Shown here piece after piece: positions 37,588-45,811 of a stretch of DNA of 64,000 bases. The notes beneath the pieces are model-generated. The model was not told the DNA's origin, did no database searches, and was given only the letters and a program-made list of their open reading frames with translations. Source of the stretch: Actinospineispora spinosispora DSM 44797 (GTDB taxonomy: Bacteria > Actinomycetota > Actinomycetes > Mycobacteriales > Pseudonocardiaceae). Every line of letters begins with the position of its first letter. Position 1 is the stretch's first letter. Position numbers and translations under genes: made by a program. The DNA is taken from the NCBI RefSeq assembly GCF_000429025.1, contig NZ_AUBB01000010.1:372001-436000 (forward strand), written 5' to 3'.

Positions 37588-37601
37588 TGAACGATCGATC
37601 A
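37588..37601. promoter_or_regulatory. Second TetR-type operator, upstream of crotonase 2
   Basis: TGAACGATCGATCA shares TGAACGATCG with the 31902 operator and differs at three positions in the right half. It lies 32 bp upstream of the crotonase start and in the divergent gap with the thiolase. This supports coregulation of both halves of the cluster. Confidence 0.6.
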
Positions 37602-37633
37602 CCACAGAGCAGTGTCCGACCGAAGGGTGCCCG

Positions 37634-38419
37634 ATGACGACCGACGACCCCGTGCTCACCAGCTTGGACGGCGGCATCCTGACCGTCACCATCAACCGCC
37701 CCCGTAGGAAGAACGCGATTGACGCCGCGACCTGGATCGGGCTGCGGGATGCGTTCGGGCTGGCCGGCGGCTCGGACGTCCGGGTGCTCGTCCTGACCGG
37801 AGCGGGTGGCGACTTCAGCGCCGGAGCCGACCTGAGCGCCGGGCGGGGCGAGGACCACCCGTTGCGCCGGATGCACGAGATCAACGATGTCGCGCTGCTC
37901 CTGCACGAGCTGTCCGTCCCGACGATCGCCAAGATCTCCGGCGTCGCGGTCGGAGCGGGCTGGAACATGGCGCTGGGCTGCGATCTCGTGGTGGCGGCCA
38001 CCACGGCTCGGTTCTCCCAGATCTTCGCCAAGCGCGGGCTGTCGCTGGACTTCGGCGGTTCCTGGCTGCTGCCGAAGATCGTCGGTCTGCAGCAGGCGAA
38101 ACGCCTCGCGCTGCTCGCCGAGATCATCGACGCGCCCGAGGCGGAACGGCTCGGGCTGGTGACCTACCTGGTCGAACCCGAGGAGCTGGACAAGTTCGTC
38201 GACGACCTCGCCCAGCGGCTCGCCGTGGCGCCGCCGGTCGCGGTGGCGCAGTCCAAGGCGCTGCTCAACGAGAACGCCGACCGCACCCTGCGCGATGCGC
38301 TGGCCAGCGAGGCCCGCGCCCAGTCGGTCAACTTCGCGACCGAGGACACCCGCATCGCCTTCCGTGCCTTCCTGGACAAGACCGACGCCGAGTACACCGG
38401 TTCGTGGGCGGTGGACTGA
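37634..38419 (+). CDS. Crotonase-family protein, probable isomerase
   Basis: 261 residues. The oxyanion-hole segments GAGGDFSAGADLS and VAVGAGWNMALGCDLVV are present. Both hydratase Glu positions are replaced (Asn in GAGWNMA, Phe in FSQIFAKRG). An Asp follows in GLSLDFGGSW, the position used by PaaG-type isomerases. An enoyl-CoA or epoxide isomerase is thus more likely than a hydratase. ATG 37634 follows CGAAGGG. First gene of a set with an aldehyde dehydrogenase and an acyl-CoA dehydrogenase. Confidence 0.83.
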   Translation: MTTDDPVLTSLDGGILTVTINRPRRKNAIDAATWIGLRDAFGLAGGSDVRVLVLTGAGGDFSAGADLSAGRGEDHPLRRMHEINDVALLLHELSVPTIAKISGVAVGAGWNMALGCDLVVAATTARFSQIFAKRGLSLDFGGSWLLPKIVGLQQAKRLALLAEIIDAPEAERLGLVTYLVEPEELDKFVDDLAQRLAVAPPVAVAQSKALLNENADRTLRDALASEARAQSVNFATEDTRIAFRAFLDKTDAEYTGSWAVD

Positions 38420-38566
38420 CCCTCGTACCCGATGTGGGCACGTTTTCCTCTCCCCGGGGCGATGCGGCCCAGGGGAGAAGCAACCAGACTGGCGTGAATC
38501 TCGCGGCCAGGTCGGTTCGACCCTTCGGCTGCCGCTCGAGTCATCACGCTCAGAGGAGTTGTTCGC

Positions 38567-40009
38567 ATGACCTATCACGACACACTGTTCATCGGTGGCG
38601 AGTGGATCGCCCCGAGTACGAGCCAGAGCATCACGGTGGTCTCGGCGAGTACCGAGGAGGTCATCGGCTCGGTACCGGAGGCGGTGGAGGCGGACGTCGA
38701 CGCCGCGGTCGACGCAGCCCGCCGGGCGTTCGACGACCCGAACGGCTGGCCGACCTGGTCACCGGCCGACCGCGCCGCCGCCATGGAGCGCTTCGCGGAC
38801 GAGCTGGACAAGCGCGCCCCGGAGATCGCGAAGCTGGTGAGCGCGCAGAACGGCATGCCGATCGCCATCTCCAGCTCCTTCGAGGCGGCATTCCCCGCGC
38901 TGCTGCTGCGCTACTACGCCGGTGTGGTGAAGGAGGCGACGTTCGAGGAGGAGCACCCGCACATGATGGGCGGCACGACCGTCGTCCGTCAGGAGCCGTT
39001 GGGTGTGGTCGGTGCGATCGTGCCGTGGAACTTCCCGCAGTCCCTCGCGGCGTTCAAGTACGCGCCCGCGCTGGCCGCCGGCTGCACGCTGGTGATCAAG
39101 CCGTCACCGGAGACGGTGCTCGACTCGGTGCCGCTCGCCGAGGCGGCCGCCGCGGCGGGCATCCCGGCCGGCGTGGTCAACATCGTGCCAGGTGGTCGTG
39201 AGGTGGGCGCCTACCTGGTGGCTCACCCGAGGGTCGACAAGATCTCGTTCACCGGGTCGACCGTCGCCGGTCGCGCGATCGGCGAGGTCTGCGGCAGGCT
39301 GCTGCGTCCGGTCACGCTGGAGCTGGGTGGGAAGTCGGCGGCGATCATCCTCGACGACGCGGACCTCGACCTGGCCACGATCGGTCAGGACCTGTTCCAG
39401 GCGACTCTGCTCAACCAGGGTCAGACCTGCTTCCTCGGCACCCGGGTGCTGGCGCCGCGCAGCCGCTACGACGAGGTCGTCGACACCTTCGCCGCCCTCG
39501 CGGGCTCGCTGAAGATCGGCGACGCGTTGGACGAGACCACCCAGATCGGTCCGATGGCCAGTGACCGCCAGCGCGACCGGGTGGAGGGCTACATCGCGAA
39601 GGGCAAGGCCGAGGGTGCCCGGGTGGTGGTCGGTGGTGGTCGTCCGTCGGGTCAGGACAAGGGCTGGTTCGTCGAGCCGACGATCTTCGCCGACGTGGAC
39701 AACAACCACACGATCGCCCAGGAGGAGATCTTCGGCCCGGTCCTGTCGCTGATCCCCTACACCGACGACGCGGACGCCATCCGGATCGCCAACGACTCCG
39801 ACTTCGGTCTGGGCGGCAGTGTCTGGACCCGCGACCGCGAGCGTGCGCTCGGTGTGGCGCGCCGGGTGCAGACCGGCACCATCGGGGTCAACCACTATCT
39901 GCCCGACCCCACATCCCCGTTCGGCGGGGTGAAGGCCTCAGGTTTGGGTCGTGAGCTGAGCCCGCACGCGATCAGCCACTACCAGCAGTACAAGTCCATC
40001 TTCGCCTGA
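38567..40009 (+). CDS. NAD(P)-dependent aldehyde dehydrogenase
   Basis: 480 residues of the ALDH superfamily. IVPWNFPQSLAAFKYAPAL is the cofactor-binding start, ISFTGSTVAGRAIG the NAD loop, LELGGKSAAIILDDADLD holds the general-base Glu, and LNQGQTCFLGTRVLA holds the catalytic Cys. EEIFGPVLSLIPY and NHYLPDPTSPFGGVKASG complete it. It oxidises an aldehyde to the acid. AGAGGAG precedes the ATG by about 9 nt. The 147-bp gap before it and a strong stem-loop after it suggest a separate transcript. The substrate is not decidable. Confidence 0.92.
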   Translation: MTYHDTLFIGGEWIAPSTSQSITVVSASTEEVIGSVPEAVEADVDAAVDAARRAFDDPNGWPTWSPADRAAAMERFADELDKRAPEIAKLVSAQNGMPIAISSSFEAAFPALLLRYYAGVVKEATFEEEHPHMMGGTTVVRQEPLGVVGAIVPWNFPQSLAAFKYAPALAAGCTLVIKPSPETVLDSVPLAEAAAAAGIPAGVVNIVPGGREVGAYLVAHPRVDKISFTGSTVAGRAIGEVCGRLLRPVTLELGGKSAAIILDDADLDLATIGQDLFQATLLNQGQTCFLGTRVLAPRSRYDEVVDTFAALAGSLKIGDALDETTQIGPMASDRQRDRVEGYIAKGKAEGARVVVGGGRPSGQDKGWFVEPTIFADVDNNHTIAQEEIFGPVLSLIPYTDDADAIRIANDSDFGLGGSVWTRDRERALGVARRVQTGTIGVNHYLPDPTSPFGGVKASGLGRELSPHAISHYQQYKSIFA

Positions 40010-40030
40010 TCACGGCGACGGTGGACTCCG

Positions 40031-40072
40031 CACCGGCCTGGCGAGCGTCCCCCCGGACTCGCCAGGCCGGTG
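40031..40072. terminator. 15-bp stem-loop after aldehyde dehydrogenase
   Basis: Arms CACCGGCCTGGCGAG (40031-40045) and the perfect complement (40058-40072) with a 12-nt loop, followed by TTCTTCCCC. A good Rho-independent terminator candidate 21 bp after the stop codon. Confidence 0.75.
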
Positions 40073-40109
40073 TTCTTCCCCGTAACCCTCTTCGAGGAGC
40101 CCCGCACGG

Positions 40110-41348
40110 ATGACCGACCAGATCGCCCGCACCCAGGACCGCATGACCCACGACGTCTGGCTACCGGCCGAGATCGTCGCGCTGCGGGCACGGGCACGCC
40201 TCGCGGTGGAGAAGCGGCTCGCTCCGCACGCGAGGGAGATCGGGAGGCGGGAGGAGTCGGCGGACAGCTTCCCGTGGGAGGCGTTCCGCGGCCTCGCCGA
40301 CGAGGGTCTGTTCGCGGTGCCGTTCGGTGCCGGCCACGGCACCGAGCTGGGCGCGGACCTCGACCATCCGATGCTGGGCACCTGCACCGTGACCGAGGAG
40401 ATCGCCTACCACTCCTCGTCGATGGCCGGGGTGTACGACGGCCAGTGCATCCTCGTCCCGCAGACCCTCACCTACGCGACCCAGGAGCTGCGCGACCGGC
40501 TGATTCCGGAGCTGATCAGTGGCCGGACCGCGTTCTCCTTCGCCACCACCGAACCGGAGACGAGCTCCGACCTGACCGCGGAGCGCATGACGACGGTCGC
40601 GGAGGAGACGCCGGACGGCTTCGTCGTCACCGGCCGCAAGCGCTGGATCACCAACAGCGTGGTGGCCGGCTGGGTCTCGGTGCTGTGCCGCGCGGGAACC
40701 GGCGACCGCGCCACGATGCTCCTGGTCGACCTCAGCTCACCGGGCGTCCGCATCGGTACCCCGGACCGCAAGATGGGCCACCGGGGCCAGATCACCGCGG
40801 ACATCATCTTCGACAACGTGTCGGTGCCCCGGGAATGTCTGCTCGGCACCGTCGGCGGCGGTCTCGGCGTGGCACTGTCCGCGCTGGTCCGAGGCCGGAT
40901 CGGCATCGGAGCCGCCGGGGTCGGTGTCGCCCAGGCCGCGCTGGACATGGCGGTGCACCGGCTGCGCAGCCGCCACGTGTTCGGCAAGCCGCTGGGCGCG
41001 ATGCAGCATTGGCAGTTCACCATGGCCCAGCGCGCCACCGAGATCGAATGCGCCCGCACGCTCTACCAGAAGGCCGCGACGCTGCTGGACCGCGGCGACC
41101 GCTCCGCCGAGCCGGAAGCCGCGATGGCGAAGGCCTACGGCACCCGCCTGGCCAACGACCTGGTCCGAGAGGCGATCCAGATCCACGGTGCGCTGGGCTT
41201 CGCGGTCGAGGTCTCCGAGTCCGGTGAGTCGGTCCGCCTGGAGGAGCTCTACCGGGACGCGAAGATCCTGGAGATCTTCGAGGGCGCCAACGAGCTCCAG
41301 CAGTGGATCATCGCCCGCCAGCTGATCGGCCGCGAGATCACCGGCTGA
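40110..41348 (+). CDS. Acyl-CoA dehydrogenase
   Basis: 412 residues, FAD-dependent. FSFATTEPETSSDLTAERM is the FAD loop, GRKRWITNSVVAGWVSVLCRAG the beta domain, and RHVFGKPLGAMQHWQFTMAQ the helical domain. AIQIHGALGFAVE and ILEIFEGANELQQWIIARQLIG end the protein, with the catalytic Glu in the classical YEGT-like place. It differs clearly from the 31925 dehydrogenase, so the two probably act on different intermediates. ATG 40110 has GAGGAG about 13 nt upstream. Confidence 0.9.
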   Translation: MTDQIARTQDRMTHDVWLPAEIVALRARARLAVEKRLAPHAREIGRREESADSFPWEAFRGLADEGLFAVPFGAGHGTELGADLDHPMLGTCTVTEEIAYHSSSMAGVYDGQCILVPQTLTYATQELRDRLIPELISGRTAFSFATTEPETSSDLTAERMTTVAEETPDGFVVTGRKRWITNSVVAGWVSVLCRAGTGDRATMLLVDLSSPGVRIGTPDRKMGHRGQITADIIFDNVSVPRECLLGTVGGGLGVALSALVRGRIGIGAAGVGVAQAALDMAVHRLRSRHVFGKPLGAMQHWQFTMAQRATEIECARTLYQKAATLLDRGDRSAEPEAAMAKAYGTRLANDLVREAIQIHGALGFAVEVSESGESVRLEELYRDAKILEIFEGANELQQWIIARQLIGREITG

Positions 41349-41406
41349 CCCCCGCGCAGACCTCCCACGCGCGGCGCAGAGGCTGGGCCAAAGGCCACGC
41401 GGGCAC

Positions 41407-41472
41407 TGTGCACGCGTTCGTGCTGCGTCGCACATGTCCGGACATGTGCGACGCAGCACGTAGATGTGCACA
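41407..41472. repeat. 66-bp palindromic element, copy B (convergent gap)
   Basis: The best-preserved copy. Outer arms TGTGCAC/GTGCACA (41407-41413, 41466-41472), 5x5 bubble (41414-41418, 41461-41465), and a perfect 42-nt palindrome (41419-41460) starting CGTGCTGCGTCGCACATG and centred on TCCGGA. It lies between the convergent acyl-CoA dehydrogenase and MerR genes. Confidence 0.88.
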
Positions 41473-41536
41473 GACGCCAGGGAGCGCCCCATCCGTCGCA
41501 TAGGGCGGGCACTCCGTCTGTGCGGGCTGGGCGGGG

Positions 41537-42478
41537 CTACGCGCGGGCGCGGAGGGCGGCGATCAGCCAGTCGGCCGCCGGCATCGCGGTGGGCGTGGTC
41601 GGCCAGCTGTTGATCGTGGAGAGCAGCCGCCAGTACCTCTCGTACCTGTGGTCGTTGGAGTTGACCAGCCGCTCCAGCAGCCAGGCGCGGAACTCCGGAC
41701 CGTCGGTTCGTCGGCTGTGTCGGGCGTAGGCGGCGGCGAGCTCGTCCACCACCGGCTGGGCCTCGGCTGATCCCGGCTGGATGCCTGCCTCGGTGACGGC
41801 CGAGGTCCGCTCGCGCAGCAGGGCGGCAAGGGCTCGGTGACTGTCCGCGTCCGGCGCGCCGACCTCGGCGATGGACGCGGCCTGGTCGATCGCGGTGCGC
41901 CGCAGCGACGCACGGAAGTCACCGTCCTGGACCAGCTCGGCCAGCTCGACCCAGGCGGCGACCTGGGCCTGGGTCGGCTCGGCCGGTAGGTCGGGCATCG
42001 CGGCATGCATCATCGGTCGGAAGTCCGGGCCCAGGTCCAGTCCGGCGAACGTATCCTCGATGAACTCGGTGATGAGGGTGCGGCGTTCGGCGGCGGAGAG
42101 TTGGGCGAGCCTGGTCATCAGCTGAATCTCCTCGGGAGTGGCGGTTCCCCGTTCGGCCACCGTGCGCAGTACGGCCCGGTGCAGCGTCAGCGCGCGGATC
42201 CGGACGTCCAGCGCGGCCGCGTGGGTATCGGCCACCTCGGCGATCGTGACCTCGCCGCGTACGACCCTGCGTACGGTTGGAAGGTCGATGCCGAGTTCCC
42301 GGAGCGTGCGGACCAGCCCCAGTCGCAGCACCGCGTCAGGGGCGTACAGCCGGTAACCGGACGGGGTTCGGTCGGCCGGCGTCACCAGTCCTTCATCGGA
42401 CCAGAAACGGATCGTCTTGACCGTGAGTCCGGTCAGCCGAGCCAGCTCGCCGATCGGGATCAAGGTGTTGTCGGCCAT
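41537..42478 (-). CDS. MerR-family transcriptional regulator
   Basis: 313 residues. The N-terminal winged helix is IPIGELARLTGLTVKTIRFWSDEGLV followed by TPSGYRLYAPDAVLRL. A coiled helix and about 200 residues of helical effector domain follow, with no clustered cysteines, so an organic or unknown ligand is likely rather than a metal. Its promoter has the stretched 19-bp spacer of MerR-controlled genes, with a palindrome inside it, so autoregulation is expected. It is divergent from an amino-acid ABC importer, which could also be a target. Confidence 0.88.
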   Translation of the reverse strand: MADNTLIPIGELARLTGLTVKTIRFWSDEGLVTPADRTPSGYRLYAPDAVLRLGLVRTLRELGIDLPTVRRVVRGEVTIAEVADTHAAALDVRIRALTLHRAVLRTVAERGTATPEEIQLMTRLAQLSAAERRTLITEFIEDTFAGLDLGPDFRPMMHAAMPDLPAEPTQAQVAAWVELAELVQDGDFRASLRRTAIDQAASIAEVGAPDADSHRALAALLRERTSAVTEAGIQPGSAEAQPVVDELAAAYARHSRRTDGPEFRAWLLERLVNSNDHRYERYWRLLSTINSWPTTPTAMPAADWLIAALRARA

Positions 42479-42484
42479 GCCAGG

Positions 42485-42515
42485 ACTGTTCCGTCTCCCG
42501 CAGCTGGAGTGTCAA
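42485..42515 (-). promoter_or_regulatory. MerR-type autoregulated promoter
   Basis: On the minus strand: -35 TTGACA (42515-42510), 19-nt spacer containing the palindromic CTCCAGCTGCGGGAG (42495-42509), then -10-like AACAGT (42490-42485). The 19-bp spacing is diagnostic of MerR activation by DNA untwisting. The start codon follows within 7 bp, so the transcript is probably leaderless. Confidence 0.7.
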
Positions 42516-42595
42516 GGCAACGTGAGCCCTCTTAGAAATCCGACAATTTGTGTTAGGTTTTCGGCCAGCCGAACCGCAGACAGGAGCGTATACCC

Positions 42596-44065
42596 TTGCG
42601 CCGCACAAGAATCGCGTTGATGCTGGGTCTGCTCGTCACTCTGTTCACAGTGGCCTGCGGTCAGGGCGCCGAGGGTGGTTCGGACCGGGTCACCTCGGCC
42701 GGAGTGCTGCGGGTCGGTACCGAAGGAACATACGCACCCTTCAGCTTTCACGACGGTACGACGGGTGTCCTTTCCGGTTACGACGTCGATGTGGCGCGCG
42801 CGGTCGGCGACAAACTGGGTGTACGGACAGAATTCGTCGAGACACCGTGGGATTCGATATTCGCCGCCCTGGAGTCGGACCGGTTCGACGTCGTAGCGAA
42901 CCAGGTCACCATCACGCCGGAACGTCAGCAGAAGTACGACCTCTCCAAGCCGTACGCGGTGGGCGAAGGGGTCATCGTCACCCGCGCGAACGACGACTCC
43001 ATCAAGTCCCTCGGCGATCTGTCCGGCAAGGTCACCGCGCAGTCGGTGACGAGCAACTGGGCCGAGGTGGCACGTCAGGCCGGGGCCAGGGTCGAGTCGG
43101 TGGAGGGGTTCACCCAGGCCATCACCCTGCTCAACCAGGGGCGCGTCGACGCGACGGTCAACGACAGTATCGCGGTCTACGCCTACCTGGCCACCACCAA
43201 CGACACGTCGGTCAAGATCGCGGGCAAGACCGGGCAGCGCAGCGAACAGGCATTCGCGGCCCGTAAGGGTAGCGGCCTGCTGCCCGGGATCAACCGGGCC
43301 ATCGACGAGCTCGCCGCCGACGGCACCCTGGCGGGCATCTCCCAGAAGTACCTGAAGGCCGACGCCAGCGGCGCGGCGCAGCGGGGGACCGCGGCCCCGG
43401 CGCCGTCCACGACGAAACTGATCCTGGACAACCTGTGGCCGATGGCCAAGGCGACCATCACCACGACGATTCCGCTGACCGCGATCAGCTTCATCCTCGG
43501 GCTGGTGATCGCGTTGGGTGTCGCGCTGGCACGCATGTCGTCGAACCGGCTGGTTTCCAGTGCCGCGCGCGTCTACATCTCGATCATCCGAGGAACTCCG
43601 CTGCTGGTTCAGCTATTCCTCATTTTCTATGCGCTTCCCGAACTGGGCATAAAAATCGATCCGTTCCCGGCCGCCGTCATCGCATTCAGCCTGAACGTCG
43701 GCGGTTATGCGGCGGAGGTGATCCGCTCCGCGATCTCCAGCATCCCGAAGGGGCAATGGGAGGCCGCCCAAACCATCGGCATGAAATATCCGATGGCATT
43801 ACGGCGCATTATCCTGCCGCAGGCGAGTCGGGTCGCGGTGCCCCCGCTGTCCAACACGTTGATCTCCCTGGTGAAGGACACGTCGTTGGCCTCGACGATC
43901 CTGGTGACCGAGCTGTTGCGCACCGCGCAGGTCGCGGCGGCGCCGACCTTCGAGTTCTTCGCGATGTACGGCACGGCGGCCGCGTACTACTGGATCGTCT
44001 GCCTGGTCCTGTCCTACGGGCAGGGCCGGATCGAACACCGACTGGAAAGGTACGTGGCCCGGTGA
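42596..44065 (+). CDS. Fused substrate-binding/permease protein of polar amino-acid ABC importer
   Basis: 489 residues. The signal peptide is followed by a lipobox-like TVACG (Cys21). A PBPb/SBP_bac_3 domain (about 30-260: LRVGTEGTYAPFSFHDG, GYDVDVARAVGDKLGV) is joined by a Pro/Ala linker to a HisM/GlnP-type permease (about 275-489: ISIIRGTPLLVQLFLIFYAL, EVIRSAISSIPKGQWEAA). Binding domain and channel are thus one chain. TTG start 42596 with ACAGGAG 9 nt upstream. The downstream ATPase overlaps it by 4 bp. The ligand is a polar amino acid such as glutamine or cystine, not resolved. Confidence 0.9.
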   Translation: MRRTRIALMLGLLVTLFTVACGQGAEGGSDRVTSAGVLRVGTEGTYAPFSFHDGTTGVLSGYDVDVARAVGDKLGVRTEFVETPWDSIFAALESDRFDVVANQVTITPERQQKYDLSKPYAVGEGVIVTRANDDSIKSLGDLSGKVTAQSVTSNWAEVARQAGARVESVEGFTQAITLLNQGRVDATVNDSIAVYAYLATTNDTSVKIAGKTGQRSEQAFAARKGSGLLPGINRAIDELAADGTLAGISQKYLKADASGAAQRGTAAPAPSTTKLILDNLWPMAKATITTTIPLTAISFILGLVIALGVALARMSSNRLVSSAARVYISIIRGTPLLVQLFLIFYALPELGIKIDPFPAAVIAFSLNVGGYAAEVIRSAISSIPKGQWEAAQTIGMKYPMALRRIILPQASRVAVPPLSNTLISLVKDTSLASTILVTELLRTAQVAAAPTFEFFAMYGTAAAYYWIVCLVLSYGQGRIEHRLERYVAR

Positions 44066-44820
44066 ACACCTCTACGTTGGTCACCGTCGCGGACGTGACG
44101 AAGTCGTTCGGCGCCAACGCCGTGCTGAAAGGCGTGTCGTTCGACGTGCCGACGGGCTCGGTGACCGCCATCATCGGTCCGTCGGGCTCCGGGAAGACGA
44201 CGATGCTGCGCTCGCTCAACGCTCTGGAGCGGCCGGACAGCGGCGTCATCACGATCGGCGACGTCCGGGTGGACTTCTCGACCGACATCCCCGAGGCCGA
44301 GTTCTACCGGTTCCGCGCGCAGAGCGGGATGGTGTTCCAGGGGCACAACCTGTTCCCGCACAAGACCGTGGTACAGAACATCATCGAGGGTCCGGTCGTC
44401 GTGCAGCGCCGCCCCGCCGGCGAGGCACGGGCCGAAGCGGTCGAGCTCCTGCGCAGCGTCGGGCTGGACGGCAAACAGGACCAGTACCCGTACCAGCTGT
44501 CCGGCGGCCAGCAGCAGCGGGTGGGCATCGCCCGTGCGCTCGCGCTCAAGCCGAAGCTGATGCTGTTCGACGAGCCGACCTCGGCACTCGACCCCGAGCT
44601 GGTGGGTGAGGTGCTGGCGGTGATCAAGGACCTGGCCACCCAGGGCTGGACGATGGTCATCGTGACGCACGAGATCCGCTTCGCTCAGCAGGTCGCTGAC
44701 CAGGTGCTCTTCACCGACGAGGGTGTGGTGCTGGAGAGCGGGCCGCCGGACGAGGTGATCGGGGCCCCGGCACAGGAACGCACACAACAGTTCCTGCGGC
44801 GGATACTCGACCCCCTCTGA
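44062..44820 (+). CDS. Polar amino-acid ABC transporter ATP-binding protein
   Basis: 252 residues. Walker [11 protein letters not shown]-loop [14 protein letters not shown], signature [15 protein letters not shown], Walker [14 protein letters not shown]-loop [10 protein letters not shown]. It matches the GlnQ/TcyN subfamily. GTG 44062 overlaps the fused permease stop. It energises that importer, presumably as a homodimer. Confidence 0.93.
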   Translation: MNTSTLVTVADVTKSFGANAVLKGVSFDVPTGSVTAIIGPSGSGKTTMLRSLNALERPDSGVITIGDVRVDFSTDIPEAEFYRFRAQSGMVFQGHNLFPHKTVVQNIIEGPVVVQRRPAGEARAEAVELLRSVGLDGKQDQYPYQLSGGQQQRVGIARALALKPKLMLFDEPTSALDPELVGEVLAVIKDLATQGWTMVIVTHEIRFAQQVADQVLFTDEGVVLESGPPDEVIGAPAQERTQQFLRRILDPL

Positions 44821-44847
44821 TCCCGGCTCGGACGGTAGCTTGATCCT

Positions 44848-45516
44848 GTGCCCCTGCTCGGTGACGTACTGCCCGCTCCGGTCATGTGGTCAGAGCTCTT
44901 CGACGATCCGGACGAGGTGACGACGTTCCCCGAGGAGGACGCGGCGGTCAGCCGCGCGGTGCCGAAACGGCAGCGTGAGTACCGTACGGTCCGCCACTGC
45001 GCACGGCTGGCGCTCGGCTCGTTGGGTGTGGCACCCGCGCCGATCCTGTCCGGTCCCAAGCGGGAGCCGTTGTGGCCCGAGGGAGTCGTCGGCGCGATGA
45101 CGCACTGCGCCGGCTACCGGGGAGCGGCCGTTGCCCGGTGGGCGGAGGTCCGGTCGGTGGGCATCGACGCCGAACCGCATCAGGCGCTGCCGGACGGCGT
45201 GCAGGCCTCTGTCGCGACCGATGGCGAGACGGCCCAGCTCGCCCGGCTCGCGGTGTCGCACCCGACGGTGCACTGGGACCGGCTGCTGTTCTGCGCCAAG
45301 GAGGCGACGTACAAAGCCTGGTTCCCGCTGACCAGGACGTGGCTCGGTTTCGAGGACGCGGACATCCGGATGGACCCGGACACCCGGACGTTCACCTCGA
45401 CACTGCTCGTGCCGGGACCGCTGGTCGACGGCGAGCGACTTGGCTCGTTCACCGGTCGCTGGACGGTCGATGCCGGTCTGGTGCTGACCGCGATCGTCGT
45501 GCTACCCGCCGCCTGA
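44848..45516 (+). CDS. 4'-phosphopantetheinyl transferase (EntD/Sfp type)
   Basis: 222 residues. It transfers phosphopantetheine from CoA to carrier proteins of fatty-acid, polyketide or peptide synthases. GAMTHCAGYRGAAVARW is the CoA-binding stretch. VGIDAEPHQ holds the Mg-binding Asp-x-Glu, and FCAKEATYKAWFPL is the conserved KEAxxK motif. It resembles actinobacterial PPTases with a broad substrate range. GTG 44848 lies 27 bp after the ATPase gene. No synthase is in the window, so it probably serves distant clusters. Confidence 0.9.
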   Translation: MPLLGDVLPAPVMWSELFDDPDEVTTFPEEDAAVSRAVPKRQREYRTVRHCARLALGSLGVAPAPILSGPKREPLWPEGVVGAMTHCAGYRGAAVARWAEVRSVGIDAEPHQALPDGVQASVATDGETAQLARLAVSHPTVHWDRLLFCAKEATYKAWFPLTRTWLGFEDADIRMDPDTRTFTSTLLVPGPLVDGERLGSFTGRWTVDAGLVLTAIVVLPAA

Positions 45517-45786
45517 TCAGGCCTTTCGCGCCATCCGGGCACGGACCTCGGGACGACGCAGGGGAGGCACGGTGGTCGGCGGCTGACGCCTCGGCGGGAG
45601 CTCGCCGAGCAGCCGGGTGCTGATCGCCGCGATCTCGGCGACGGCCGCCTCGAACGGCCCGCGCGTCGACTCGGTGAGCGTCTGCACCCCGCTGATCTTG
45701 CGCACGTACTGGCGGGCGGCGGCGGTGATCTCCTCGGCGGTCGCCGACGGTTCGAGGCCACGCAGGGTGGTGATGTTTCGGCACAT
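45517..45786 (-). CDS. DUF2277 family protein
   Basis: 89 residues beginning MCRNITTLRGLEPSATAEEI, then AAARQYVRKISGVQTLTE, the pattern of the DUF2277 family, which is widespread in actinobacteria and of unknown function. ATG 45784-45786. It is divergent from the following hypothetical gene with only 25 bp between starts and abuts the PPTase stop at its 3' end. Confidence 0.8.
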   Translation of the reverse strand: MCRNITTLRGLEPSATAEEITAAARQYVRKISGVQTLTESTRGPFEAAVAEIAAISTRLLGELPPRRQPPTTVPPLRRPEVRARMARKA

Positions 45787-45811
45787 GCGTCCAGCGTAGG
45801 ACGATGGCGTC

